Below, in pieces: positions 28,500 through 36,626 of a stretch of 64,000 nt of DNA (its first letter is position 1; each line of letters starts with the position of its first letter). The DNA is from Streptomyces olivaceus (GTDB lineage: Bacteria; Actinomycetota; Actinomycetes; Streptomycetales; Streptomycetaceae): positions 62,001 to 126,000 of the forward strand of contig NZ_JOFH01000003.1 in assembly GCF_000721235.1 (NCBI RefSeq), written 5' to 3'. The notes under the pieces are model-generated. The model ran no database searches. It saw only the letters and a list, made by a program, of their open reading frames with translations, and was not told the origin of the DNA. The position numbers and the translations under genes were made by a program.

Positions 28500-29120
28500 T
28501 CAGTTCTCTCTTCTTGCGTCACGTGCAGGTGGTGGGGTGGTTCCGCTCCCGGCCTCGGCCTCGGCGGCCAGGGCGGCGGTCAGCAGCAGGGGGCTGCGGC
28601 CGAGTCCGCAGACGGTACGGGCGTAGGCGTGCGCGGCCACCTCCTCCGCGCCGGCGACGTGGCCGGGTACGCGCAGCCGGCCCAGGCGCAGGGCGCTGTG
28701 CCCGAGGGCGTGTTTCAGGGCGGCCTTCGCGGGGCCGTGGTGGAGGTGGACGTGCACCGCCTCGTGGGCGAGGGCGGCGGCCCGCACGGAACCGGGCGGG
28801 TACCAGTGGCGCCAGCCGCGGGCGTCGACGGTCCGTTCGGCGAGTTCGATCGTGTCGGTGAACAGCTCGACCGTGGGAGGTCTGGAGCCGTAGCGGGCCA
28901 GCAGCCCGAGTTCGAGCCCGCCCTCGCTCTCCACGACCCGGGCGGTGCACGCGACGGGCGCGAGGGCGGCGCCGAACGCGTCGGCCGCCCGAGCCCACCG
29001 GCGCAGCAGTTCCGGGTCGCGGTGCTCGTGGGTCGGGGTGGCGGCCAGCAGCCGCACGGCCCAGCCGAGGTCGTCGGTGGCGGCGAGGTCGGCCGCCACC
29101 GGGGCCTGTGACGCGCTCAT
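28500..29120 (-). CDS. HExxH-motif protein of unknown function in HyuA operon
   Basis: 206 residues, no signal peptide. The only recognisable motif is HEAVH at 119-123 with Glu159, Glu160 and His164 downstream (AEEVAAHAYAR), the pattern of a gluzincin-type zinc site. The N-terminal half matches nothing I recognise. The start ATG overlaps the HyuA-like stop (ATGA), so it is translationally coupled to it, and 3 bases separate its stop from the permease start. It may be a metallo-hydrolase or a structural partner of the HyuA-like protein; neither is shown. Confidence 0.65.
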   Translation of the reverse strand: MSASQAPVAADLAATDDLGWAVRLLAATPTHEHRDPELLRRWARAADAFGAALAPVACTARVVESEGGLELGLLARYGSRPPTVELFTDTIELAERTVDARGWRHWYPPGSVRAAALAHEAVHVHLHHGPAKAALKHALGHSALRLGRLRVPGHVAGAEEVAAHAYARTVCGLGRSPLLLTAALAAEAEAGSGTTPPPARDARREN

Positions 29121-31246
29121 TCGCGCACCTCCAGTACGGCGACCACCGGCTCGTCGGCGGCACGGGAGCGCAGTTCGCTGCGGGCCAGGGCGAGCAGCGG
29201 CTGCGGGTCCAGTACGCCGGAGAGGTCGGCGATGCGGGAGCCGAGCAGCAGCCGCACGGCGGGGGCGCGGACGCCTCCGTCGCCGTAGGAGGTGTGCTCG
29301 GCGACCAGCTTCGCCAGCACCTCGGGGGCGCCGGCGACGGTGGTGGCCTCGACCCGGGCGTCGGTGGCGTGGTGCCGTACGACGCCGTCCGCGTCGACGA
29401 CCCGCACCGGGTGCCGGACGGGCCGGAACCGGCGGCGGACCTCGGTGCCGTAGACGGTGTGCGCGGGGGTGCCGGCGACCACCCGCACGTCCGCCGGGTC
29501 GGTCTTCAGGCTGGCGGCGGCCAGGCGCAGGCGCTCGGCGTCGTCGGCCCGGTGGGAGCGGTCCTGGGTGCGCAGTTCGGTGGCGCCGGTGGCGACGGCG
29601 CGCACGACGTTGGTCTGCGGGTCGACGGTGACCTCGACCTCGACGCCGTCGGCGGCGGCGCCCTGCTGGACCACGGCGCGTTCGGCCTCGGCGCGCACGG
29701 CGAGGATCTGCTCCTGGGTGGCGCCGGGCACGATCCGCTCGACCTGCTCGCGGACCAGGGCGAGGGCGACACCGATGGGGCTGATGACCTCGGCGTGCTG
29801 CGCGATGCGGCCGGTCATGCCGGTGCGGGCGGCCAGGTGGGGGGTGACGGACGCGGCGCCGCCGCCCCCGCCGACCAGGACGGCGGTGTCGGTGTCGAGG
29901 CGGTACTCGCGCACGAGGTCGTCCACGGCGGACTTCACCCGGTCGGTGCCGGCGTCCAGGAGCCGGGCGGCGGCGGTGGGCACGTCGGTGCCCAGGGCGG
30001 CGGCGAGCGGGGCCAGCGCGGCGCGGGCGGTCTCCGGGTCGGCGTGGGCGAAGTCGCCCTCGGGGGCCAGGCCGAGGGCGTTGGCGGCGCAGGTCATGGT
30101 GAGCGCGAACCGGCCGCCGGCCGCGTCGAGCACGGCGTAGTCGGCGGGGTCGCCGGGCAGCGGGCTGATCGTGGTCAGCCTCGCGTCCCGCAGGTCGGCC
30201 GGCTCGGCGTAGCAGGCGTACGGCAGCCCGGCGATGTGCGCGCTGCGCGGTCCGGTGCCGGTGACCCGGCCGCCCGAGACGCGGACCATGGAGCCGCCGC
30301 CCACGCCGACGGTGCGGACGTCCAGGGCGTTGAGGTAGGAGCTCTGCCCGAGCAGGACCGCGTGCCGTACCGCGACCTTGCCGCGTCTGACGACGCTGAT
30401 GTCGGTGGAGGTGCCGCCGGTCTCCAGGAACACGCCCTCGCTGACGCGCTCCTGCATCAGCGCGCCGGCGACCCCGGCGGCCGGCCCGGACAGCACCGTG
30501 AGCAGGGGCCTGCGGCGCATCTCGTCCAGCGACATCACTCCCCCGTCGCAGCGCATCACCATCAGCGGCGCGGTGACCCCGGCCTTGGTGATGGAGGCGT
30601 CGACGAGGTCGGCGGTGGCCAGCATCCGGGGCAGGATCGCCGCGTTGACGACGGCGGTGCGGGTGCGCTTGCGCAGCCCGTACAGGGAGGTGATCTCGTG
30701 CGCGGCGGTGGTCGGCAGGCCGGTGGCGCGGGCCGCGTCGGCGACCGCCTCCTCGCCCTCGGGCCGGTCGACGCCGAAGGGCTCGCTGGCCACCAGGGCC
30801 TGGGCGCCGGACTCCGTGAGCCGTTCGACGGCGGCCCGGACGGCGGGGGCGTCGTCGGGGTCGGCCACGTGCGCGTAGTGCAGCGGCAGCCGCTTGCCGG
30901 GGGTGAGTTCGAGCTTGGCCAGGGTGGCGAGCCGGCGGGTGAAGTACGTTCCGCCGCCGGTGCCGATGCCGAGCAGGCCGACGGTGGCGACGTCGCCCTC
31001 CAGCAGGGCGTTGGTAGCCTGTGTCGTGCCGTGCGCCAGGAACGCGACGTCGGCGGGTGCGTGTCCGGTCTGCTTCAGCAGCCGGTCGAGCGCCTCGACG
31101 ATGCCGTGCGCGACGCCGTCCTCGTGATGGTGGCTCGTGGGTACCTTCACCTGGCCCACGAGCCTGAGCGTCGTGGCGTCGACCGCCACGGCGTCGGTGA
31201 AGGTTCCGCCCACGTCGATGCCGACGCGGATGCGGTGGGTGGTCAT
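29117..31246 (-). CDS. Hydantoinase/oxoprolinase family HyuA-type ATPase subunit
   Basis: 709 residues with the actin-like ATPase core of the family: DVGGTFTD at 11-18, HGTTQATNALL near 94, LSGPAAGVAGAL near 263 and ETGGTSTDISVV near 277. Family members hydrolyse ATP to activate cyclic amides or carboxylate substrates and normally work with a HyuB subunit. No HyuB gene is adjacent; instead the coupled downstream gene encodes an HExxH protein. A GGAGGTG ribosome site precedes the ATG. A strong hairpin lies between this gene and the upstream FAD enzyme. Substrate unknown. Confidence 0.88.
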   Translation of the reverse strand: MTTHRIRVGIDVGGTFTDAVAVDATTLRLVGQVKVPTSHHHEDGVAHGIVEALDRLLKQTGHAPADVAFLAHGTTQATNALLEGDVATVGLLGIGTGGGTYFTRRLATLAKLELTPGKRLPLHYAHVADPDDAPAVRAAVERLTESGAQALVASEPFGVDRPEGEEAVADAARATGLPTTAAHEITSLYGLRKRTRTAVVNAAILPRMLATADLVDASITKAGVTAPLMVMRCDGGVMSLDEMRRRPLLTVLSGPAAGVAGALMQERVSEGVFLETGGTSTDISVVRRGKVAVRHAVLLGQSSYLNALDVRTVGVGGGSMVRVSGGRVTGTGPRSAHIAGLPYACYAEPADLRDARLTTISPLPGDPADYAVLDAAGGRFALTMTCAANALGLAPEGDFAHADPETARAALAPLAAALGTDVPTAAARLLDAGTDRVKSAVDDLVREYRLDTDTAVLVGGGGGAASVTPHLAARTGMTGRIAQHAEVISPIGVALALVREQVERIVPGATQEQILAVRAEAERAVVQQGAAADGVEVEVTVDPQTNVVRAVATGATELRTQDRSHRADDAERLRLAAASLKTDPADVRVVAGTPAHTVYGTEVRRRFRPVRHPVRVVDADGVVRHHATDARVEATTVAGAPEVLAKLVAEHTSYGDGGVRAPAVRLLLGSRIADLSGVLDPQPLLALARSELRSRAADEPVVAVLEVRE

Positions 31247-31294
31247 GTCCGGGCACCTCCTTGTGCTGGGTCGGTCCGCACGCGGGCGGTCACC

Positions 31295-31322
31295 GGGCGG
31301 GGCAGGTGGTGCTGCCCCGCCC
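31295..31322 (-). terminator. Intercistronic hairpin between FAD enzyme and HyuA-like gene
   Basis: GGGCGGGGCAG (31295-31305) pairs perfectly with CTGCCCCGCCC (31312-31322) across a 6-base loop. It stands 26 bases past the FAD-enzyme stop and 48 bases before the HyuA-like start. It may terminate part of the transcripts or protect the upstream mRNA end. Confidence 0.6.
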
Positions 31323-31347
31323 GAACTCTCCTCGCGCGCGGGGTCGT

Positions 31348-32946
31348 TCAGTAGCCCCTGACGTCGGGCCAGTGACGTTCCACGCCGGCGCGGTCGAGGA
31401 CCTTGGCGAACTCGTCGTACCGCTTGTCCTCGGCCTGCACCTGGTGCGGCTCCACGTTCTCGGCGAGGCAGTGGGCGGCGAGGGCTCCGGCGACCTCGCC
31501 GATGTTCCACTCCACCGGGTGCAGGCGGTAGCAGCCGTTGGTGATGTGCGTGGTGCCGAGGTTCTTGCCGGCCGGCAGCAGGTTGCGCACCCGGCGGGGC
31601 ACGAGGGCGCCGAGCGGTATCTCGAAGGGCACGGAGCCGATGTCGACGTAGCCGTCGCCGCCGGTGGACGGGTGCAGGTCGATGCGGTAGTTGCCGACGC
31701 CCACGGAGTCCCGGTGGCGGGTGCGGCCGTACGGGCCGATCAGGTCGATGGCCACGTCGTGCTCGGTGACGGTGGTGACCGCCTTGATCCGCCGGGACTC
31801 GCGCACGTACGCCGCCTTGGCGAGGCCGTCCTCGGTGCCGGTGACGTCGGGCCGCAGCCGCAGCCCCGGGAACCCGGTGCCGCCGTCGGTGCGGGGCGCC
31901 TCGGTCTGCAGCCAGTACAGCACCGACAGGGACAACTGCCGTGCCTCGCGCAGGGCTTCGGCCTCCTGGCCGATGTAGGGCTTCAGCCAGTAGTCGTTCA
32001 GGGGCCAGTTGACGAGGGTGATGTCGGAGTCGAAGGCGCCGTCGCTGTGCAGCTTGCGGGCGAGGATGCGGCGGAAGCCCCACAGTTCCTTGTCGCCCGC
32101 GTCGGCGCTCTGGTCGGCGTTGACGGCCAGCGGGTCGAGGTCGGGGTTGGGTTCGAAGGTGCGCGGCACCGGTTCCAGGGTGCGCGGGTCGGGGGCCTCG
32201 AAGCCGAGCAGCGGGCCGGGCCAGAACTCGGGCTTGTAGTCGCGCCAGAAGTCGTAGTCGGCGGGGCGGTCGACGGTGTGGTCCTCGCCCTCGTGGTGGG
32301 AGAGCGCGAAGCAGACGGTGATGCCCTGCTGGTTGCCCGGCTGGGCCTGCTCGGGGGCGTGGGGTTCGTCGAACTCGGCGCGGGACTCGGCGCCGTTGAC
32401 GTGCTCGACACCGGCGAGGTGGAGCAGTTCGCCGGTCTCGGTGGCGTCCAGGACGTACCGGGCGGGGACGGTGCGGCGGGTCCCGTCGCGGAGGTTCTCC
32501 AGAGTGACGGCACGTACGGTGTCGCTGTCGGCCTCGGCGGCCACCGGGCGGTGCTCGGTGAGGACCGTGAGCCGCCCGGCCGCCCGGTGCGGGGCGAGCA
32601 TGCCCTCCAGGACGGCGAGGGCGACGCGGGGCTCGTGGCAGAGCTTGCTGACCCGGCCCGCGCCGGGGTTGAGGCGGGTGAGCGCGGCGGCCTCGGCGCG
32701 CAGCGGGTACCACTGGCGGTAGTACTGGCGGATGCCCTCGCGCAGCCGCCGGTAGGTGGCGGTGGTGCCGAACTGCTCGACCCACGGGTGCTCGTCGGGC
32801 GGCACGGCCTGGCTGGTGAGCTGGCCGCCGATCCAGTCCGTCTCCTCGGTCAGGACGACGCTGCGGCCGGCCCGGCAGGCGGCGAGGGCGGCGGCGACGC
32901 CGCCGAGGCCGCCACCGACGACGAGGATGTCGGGTTCCGGTATCAC
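31348..32946 (-). CDS. FAD-dependent oxidoreductase (FAD_oxidored type)
   Basis: 532 residues. The N-terminal dinucleotide motif GGGLGG (11-16) is followed by EETDWIGGQLTSQAV, characteristic of the family that also includes oxidoreductases near sugar-acid and polysaccharide catabolic genes. VLDATETGELLHLAG and the C-terminal LLPAGKNLGTTHITNGCYRLHP (as LLPAGKNLGTTHI, TNGCYRLHP) are further conserved FAD contacts. GTG start with AGAAGGAG upstream. It lies 91 bases after the LacI gene on the same strand. The substrate is unknown, possibly a hydroxy acid or sugar derivative. Confidence 0.8.
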   Translation of the reverse strand: MIPEPDILVVGGGLGGVAAALAACRAGRSVVLTEETDWIGGQLTSQAVPPDEHPWVEQFGTTATYRRLREGIRQYYRQWYPLRAEAAALTRLNPGAGRVSKLCHEPRVALAVLEGMLAPHRAAGRLTVLTEHRPVAAEADSDTVRAVTLENLRDGTRRTVPARYVLDATETGELLHLAGVEHVNGAESRAEFDEPHAPEQAQPGNQQGITVCFALSHHEGEDHTVDRPADYDFWRDYKPEFWPGPLLGFEAPDPRTLEPVPRTFEPNPDLDPLAVNADQSADAGDKELWGFRRILARKLHSDGAFDSDITLVNWPLNDYWLKPYIGQEAEALREARQLSLSVLYWLQTEAPRTDGGTGFPGLRLRPDVTGTEDGLAKAAYVRESRRIKAVTTVTEHDVAIDLIGPYGRTRHRDSVGVGNYRIDLHPSTGGDGYVDIGSVPFEIPLGALVPRRVRNLLPAGKNLGTTHITNGCYRLHPVEWNIGEVAGALAAHCLAENVEPHQVQAEDKRYDEFAKVLDRAGVERHWPDVRGY

Positions 32947-33037
32947 GCTGCTCCTTCTGGTGGTGCGGTTGGTACGGGGGTGAGGTCGGTACGGGGTGTG
33001 CGGTCCTGGAGTCGGTGCGGTCGGTACGGGGGTGTGT

Positions 33038-34144
33038 TCAGGGGGTGGCCGGTGGTCCCGCGGTGGTGCCCGGCCGGAAGGCGCAGGCGACGAGCGTGCC
33101 CGCGGCCGGGCCGCCGCCGATCCGGGCGGCGAGCAGCCGCACGGCCTCGGCGCCCAGGGCGGGGCGCGGGATGTCGAAGCCCATCGGCACCGGTCCGTCC
33201 GCGAGGTCGGCGGGCGGGCTGCCGAGCAGCGCGAGGGACACCTGGCCGGGGCAGTCCAGGCCCGCCGCGTCGACGGCGGCGCGCAGGGCACGCCAGGCGG
33301 CGCCGGTGTCGGTCTCCTCGGCGACGAAGGCACTCACGCCGTCGGCGAGCCAGGCCCGGACCCGGTCGGCGGTCAGGTCGCGACGCGGGTCGCCGCTGCG
33401 GAAGACGGCGTCGGGGCCGCCGGGCAGGCCGCTCGCCGCGAGACCGTCCAGGAAGCCGCGTTCACGGTCGGCGGACGCGGGCGCGTCGTCGTCCTCGCGG
33501 ACCAGCAGGACCCGGCGGTGGCCGAGTCCGGCGAGCGCGGTGACGACCTCGCGGCTGGCGCTGACGTAGTCGGCACCGACCCAGGCGAGGCCCTCCGGTT
33601 CGTCGTGCCGGCCGACGTGGACGACGGGGAAGCCGTCGGCGACCAGTCGGCTCAGCTCGTCCGAGGGGGCGTGGCGGCCCAGGAAGAGGCAGCCGTCGGC
33701 CAGGCGCACGCGGTTGAGCGCGCCGGTGCCGCCGGCCCCCGCTCCCCCGGTGCTCGACCCGGTGAACAGCACCAGGTCGTACCCCTGGGCGGCGGCCTCC
33801 TGCTCCACGCCGACGAGGAACGGGTAGTACGAGTGCCGGACGTCGGTCGGGAAGGTCGCGGTGAAGCTGAAGACGCCGAGCAGGTTGTTGCGGGCGGCGG
33901 CGAGCCGGCTGGCGGCCGGGTCGGGGACGTAGCCGAGGCTGCGGGCGGCGTCCAGGACCTTGGCCCGGGTCGGTGCCGAGATCGGCCGCCCGGTCGCGAT
34001 GTCGCGCCCGGAGAGCACCAGGGACACCGTCGCCTGTGAGACTCCCGCGAGCCTGGCGACCTCCGCCTGCCTCGGCCGGCCCCGCCGGTCGGCCGGCGCG
34101 GGCGCTCTGCCCGGTCGCGCCCGCCCTGCGGCTTCCTTCGCCAC
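33038..34144 (-). CDS. LacI-family transcriptional regulator
   Basis: 368 residues. HTH at about 24-45 (RQAEVARLAGVSQATVSLVL) with hinge region ISAPTRAKVLDAARSLGYVPD. The periplasmic-binding-protein-like effector domain follows (LLGVFSFTATFP ... ADGCLFLGR ... GHRRVLLVRE). GTG start behind GAGAGGAGC. A perfect 12-bp inverted repeat lies 80 bases upstream and is the likely autoregulatory operator. First gene of the one-strand catabolic-type cluster that ends at 26143. Confidence 0.88.
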   Translation of the reverse strand: MAKEAAGRARPGRAPAPADRRGRPRQAEVARLAGVSQATVSLVLSGRDIATGRPISAPTRAKVLDAARSLGYVPDPAASRLAAARNNLLGVFSFTATFPTDVRHSYYPFLVGVEQEAAAQGYDLVLFTGSSTGGAGAGGTGALNRVRLADGCLFLGRHAPSDELSRLVADGFPVVHVGRHDEPEGLAWVGADYVSASREVVTALAGLGHRRVLLVREDDDAPASADRERGFLDGLAASGLPGGPDAVFRSGDPRRDLTADRVRAWLADGVSAFVAEETDTGAAWRALRAAVDAAGLDCPGQVSLALLGSPPADLADGPVPMGFDIPRPALGAEAVRLLAARIGGGPAAGTLVACAFRPGTTAGPPATP

Positions 34145-34223
34145 CGCTGCTCCTCTCTGCCGCGTCCCTCGCGCCCGCTCCGGGGCGCCGCCCGGTCGCA
34201 CCGCTCGGGTCGCGACCGCTCGT

Positions 34224-34253
34224 GTTAATGCGCATTACCTCATGCGCATTAAC
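34224..34253. promoter_or_regulatory. Perfect 12-bp inverted repeat, likely LacI operator
   Basis: GTTAATGCGCAT-N6-ATGCGCATTAAC. Each arm contains the TAATGCGCATTA-type palindromic core, so one or two repressor dimers could bind. It lies 80-109 bases upstream of the LacI-type gene, whose family often uses CG-centred palindromes. Confidence 0.65.
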
Positions 34254-34304
34254 GAGTAATGTGAAGGACTACGGGCGCGGGGTCAAGGGTTTGCGCCGAA
34301 GAAG

Positions 34305-34347
34305 ACGCACCGTGGCGGCGGGACGGTCGCCCGCCGCCACGGTGCGT
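34305..34347. terminator. Strong hairpin downstream of the GNAT gene
   Basis: Perfect 18-bp stem (34305-34322 with 34330-34347) and a 7-base loop. It follows the GNAT stop codon by 7 bases on the minus strand and insulates it from the LacI promoter region. Confidence 0.85.
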
Positions 34348-34353
34348 GCCGGA

Positions 34354-34866
34354 TCAGATGCCGAACGGCGCCGCGTACCGGACGGTGCCCGCGGGCAGCG
34401 GGTGGGCGGCGTCCAGGGTGAGGGCCATCAGCGCCTCGTCCGGGACGTCGACGGTCAGCCCGATGCCGTGGGCGGATGCCCGGGTGAAGCCGAAGCGCGG
34501 GTAGTACTCGGGGTGGCCGAGGACGACGACGTGGCGCTCGCCGAGCCGCCCGGCCGCGTCCAGCGCGGCCCGTACGGCGGCCGTGCCGGCGCCGCCGCGC
34601 TGCCGCTCGGGACGTACCGCGACGGGGGCCAGGCACAGCGCCGGGCGGTCCCCGATGTGGCAGCGGGTCAGCAGGGCGTGGCCCACGGGGCGGTCGGAGT
34701 CGTCCACCGCGACGAGGGACAGCCCCTCGATCCACGCCCCGGGGTCGGCGCGCAGGGCGTCGACGAGGGCGGCCTCCTCGGGGGTGGGAAAGGCCGCGGT
34801 GACGATGTCGCGGACGACGGGGATGTCGGCGCCGGTCTCGGCGCGGGTGTTCCAGGTGCGGGACAT
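34354..34866 (-). CDS. GNAT-family N-acetyltransferase
   Basis: 170 residues with the GNAT core: ALCLAPVAVRPERQRGGAGTAAV (acetyl-CoA loop PERQRGGAGTAA near residue 90) and VVVLGHPEYYPRFGF (beta-5/alpha-4 YYPRFGF) near 115-125. It transfers an acetyl group from acetyl-CoA to an unknown amine. Its leader region contains a small ORF with a strong ribosome site, and a terminator hairpin follows. Confidence 0.88.
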   Translation of the reverse strand: MSRTWNTRAETGADIPVVRDIVTAAFPTPEEAALVDALRADPGAWIEGLSLVAVDDSDRPVGHALLTRCHIGDRPALCLAPVAVRPERQRGGAGTAAVRAALDAAGRLGERHVVVLGHPEYYPRFGFTRASAHGIGLTVDVPDEALMALTLDAAHPLPAGTVRYAAPFGI

Positions 34867-34912
34867 GACGGGACGAGGATCCCTTCCGGGGTGCGTTCTG
34901 CGGGAAGCGGGG

Positions 34913-34978
34913 TCAGGAGGCCGCTCGGGACGCGAGGGAGACCCGGGCGCCACGAGGGGCGGCTGCGCGCACGGTCAT
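34913..34978 (-). CDS. Putative 21-residue leader peptide upstream of the GNAT gene
   Basis: ATG at 34978 behind GGGAGGTGAGG, an unusually strong ribosome site. The peptide is Ala/Arg-rich (begins MTVRAAAPRGARV) and ends at TGA 34913-34915, 46 bases before the GNAT start. Size, placement and ribosome site fit a regulatory upstream ORF. No Cys or aromatic run that would point to a known attenuation type. Confidence 0.45.
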   Translation of the reverse strand: MTVRAAAPRGARVSLASRAAS

Positions 34979-35094
34979 CGACCTCACCTCCCTTTTCGAT
35001 TCCCTGAACGCGAACGGTGGCCAGTGTACCGGCGGCTCCGCCGGGAAGAAGGGCGTCCGGCGAGGTCACCCCGCGTATCGTGCCTGTCCGGCGA

Positions 35095-35125
35095 CCAATC
35101 CGCGGACCGTGCGGCCCCGGATTAC
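35095..35125 (+). promoter_or_regulatory. Shared ECF-type promoter motif upstream of sigK
   Basis: CCAATCC (35095-35101), 17-base spacer, GGATTAC (35119-35125), 45 bases before the sigma-factor start. The same pair with the same spacing precedes the lipid operon and, with one change, the fasciclin gene, so it is the likely promoter recognised by this sigma factor (autoregulation). AATCCG...CGGATT is also an inverted repeat, so an operator is an alternative reading. Confidence 0.7.
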
Positions 35126-35170
35126 GCGGGGACACCCCTGCCCCGTCGCACTCATCTTGGAGAAACCACC

Positions 35171-35755
35171 GTGAAGGAAGCCGTACACATCGGCAGAAAT
35201 CCATCGTCCCAGCCAGATTTGCAGCAGCTGATGCGTGAGGTGGCCCTGGGCGATCAGGACTCCTTCGCCGCGGTCTACGACGCCGTGGCCGGCTCCGTGC
35301 TCGGCGTCGCCCGGGGGGTGCTGCGCGACCAGGCGCAGTCGGAGGAGGTGGCGCAGGAGGTGCTGGTCGAGGTGTGGCGCACGGCGCCCCGCTACCGGCC
35401 CGATCGCGGCACCGTGGTCAACTGGATCCTGACGCTGGCCCACCGGCGGGCCGTGGACCGGGTGCGGTCGGTGGAGGCCGCCGCGGCCCGCGACCACAAG
35501 GCCGCCCTGCTCGACCGCACGCCCGAGTACGACGAGGTGACCGAACAGGTCGAGACCCGCCTCGAACGGGAGCAGGTGCGGCGCTGTCTGCGCACCCTGA
35601 CCGACATCCAGCGCCAGTCCGTCACCCTGGCCTACTACCGCGGCCTGACCTACCGGCAGGTGGCAGAGTCGCTCGCGCTGCCGCTCGGCACGGTCAAGAC
35701 GCGGCTGCGTGACGGTCTCATCCGGCTCCGCGACTGCCTGGGGGTGAGCGCGTGA
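35171..35755 (+). CDS. sigK: ECF RNA polymerase sigma factor, SigK type
   Basis: 194 residues. Sigma2 region at about 25-95 (DSFAAVYDAVAG; AQEVLVEVWRTAPRYRPDRGTVVNWI, as AQEVLVEVWRTAPRY and RPDRGTVVNWI; HRRAVDRVRS). Sigma4 at about 135-190 (QRQSVTLAYYRGLTYRQVAE, LPLGTVKTRLRDGLIRLRD). GTG start with GGAGAAACCACC upstream. It overlaps the RskA-type anti-sigma gene and faces the DUF1295/CFA lipid operon, the same gene set as the mycobacterial sigK locus, which supports SigK over other ECF groups. Confidence 0.85.
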   Translation: MKEAVHIGRNPSSQPDLQQLMREVALGDQDSFAAVYDAVAGSVLGVARGVLRDQAQSEEVAQEVLVEVWRTAPRYRPDRGTVVNWILTLAHRRAVDRVRSVEAAAARDHKAALLDRTPEYDEVTEQVETRLEREQVRRCLRTLTDIQRQSVTLAYYRGLTYRQVAESLALPLGTVKTRLRDGLIRLRDCLGVSA

Positions 35756-36507
35756 TGCGCACCGAGGACCTGCACAGCCTGACGGGCGCCTACGCCCTGC
35801 ACGCGCTGCCCGACGACGAGCGGGACGCCTTCGAACGCCATCTGGCGGGCTGCGCCACCTGCGATCAGGAGACCCGGGAGTTCGCCGCCGCGACGGCCCG
35901 GCTGGGACTGGCCGAGACCCTGTCGCCGGGGCCGGTCCTCAAGGACCGCGTGCTGCACCGCATCACCACCGTGCGCCAGGTCCCGCCGGACGGCGGCACG
36001 GCGGCGAAGGCCCGCCGCGCCGCGCCCCGCGGACGCGGCCTGGCCCGGTGGGCGCTGGCCGCCTGCCTGGCCGCCGCTGCGGGCCTCGGCGGCACGGCGG
36101 TGTGGCAGTACGAACGCGCCCAGGACGCCGGGGAACGGGCGACGCAGGCCGAGCAGCGGGCCGAGACCCTCGCGGGGGTGCTGGCCGCGCCGGACGCCGA
36201 GTCCCGTACGGCACGGCTGTCCGACGGGGCGAGCGGGACGCTGGTGGTCTCCGCGGACCGGGACCGGGCGGTCTTCCTGGCCTCGGGCATGGCCGAGCCG
36301 CCGCAGGGCTCGGTCTATCAGCTCTGGTTCGACGACCACGGCACGATGCGCTCGGCGGGCCTGATGGATCCCGGCAGCACCAGTCAGGCGGTGCTGATGG
36401 AGGGGGCCGTCGACGGTGCGGCGGGCGTGGGCATCACGGTCGAACCGGCCGGCGGGTCGGACCAGCCGACCTCCGACCCGATCGCGCTGCTGAGCATGCC
36501 GGCCTGA
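35755..36507 (+). CDS. rskA: RskA-type membrane anti-sigma factor
   Basis: 250 residues. The cytoplasmic N-terminus has a zinc anti-sigma motif Hx3Cx2C (His29, Cys33, Cys36). One membrane helix spans about 98-117 (RWALAACLAAAAGLGGTAVW). The extracytoplasmic RskA domain ends SDPIALLSMPA. It holds SigK inactive at the membrane until proteolysis releases it. The ATG overlaps the sigma-factor TGA by one base; a GTG one codon earlier is also possible. A T-run terminator follows directly. Confidence 0.85.
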   Translation: MRTEDLHSLTGAYALHALPDDERDAFERHLAGCATCDQETREFAAATARLGLAETLSPGPVLKDRVLHRITTVRQVPPDGGTAAKARRAAPRGRGLARWALAACLAAAAGLGGTAVWQYERAQDAGERATQAEQRAETLAGVLAAPDAESRTARLSDGASGTLVVSADRDRAVFLASGMAEPPQGSVYQLWFDDHGTMRSAGLMDPGSTSQAVLMEGAVDGAAGVGITVEPAGGSDQPTSDPIALLSMPA

Positions 36508-36517
36508 AGCCGGTCCG

Positions 36518-36552
36518 AAAGGGGTGAGGGCCCGGCCCTCACCCCTTTTTTT
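36518..36552 (+). terminator. Intrinsic terminator after rskA
   Basis: AAAGGGGTGAGGG (36518-36530) pairs with CCCTCACCCCTTT (36536-36548) and runs into a T-tract, the clearest classical terminator in the window. It separates sigK-rskA from the convergent lipid operon. Confidence 0.92.
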
Positions 36553-36561
36553 CCACCCCTT

Positions 36562-36621
36562 CTTGTCCAGGACCGGAGGCAGTCCCGCAGCCTTGTCCAG
36601 GACCGGAGGCGGTTCCGCAGC
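36562..36621 (+). repeat. Two 30-bp direct repeats between convergent transcripts
   Basis: CTTGTCCAGGACCGGAGGC followed by an 11-base tail is repeated at 36562 and 36592 with two or three differences. They lie between the rskA terminator and the lipid-operon end. Confidence 0.8.
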
Positions 36622-36626
36622 GGGTC

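Noticed and set aside
29108..31354. Long plus-strand ORF opposite the HyuA-like gene
   Set aside because: Composition is that of an antisense shadow; the minus-strand frame has all family motifs.
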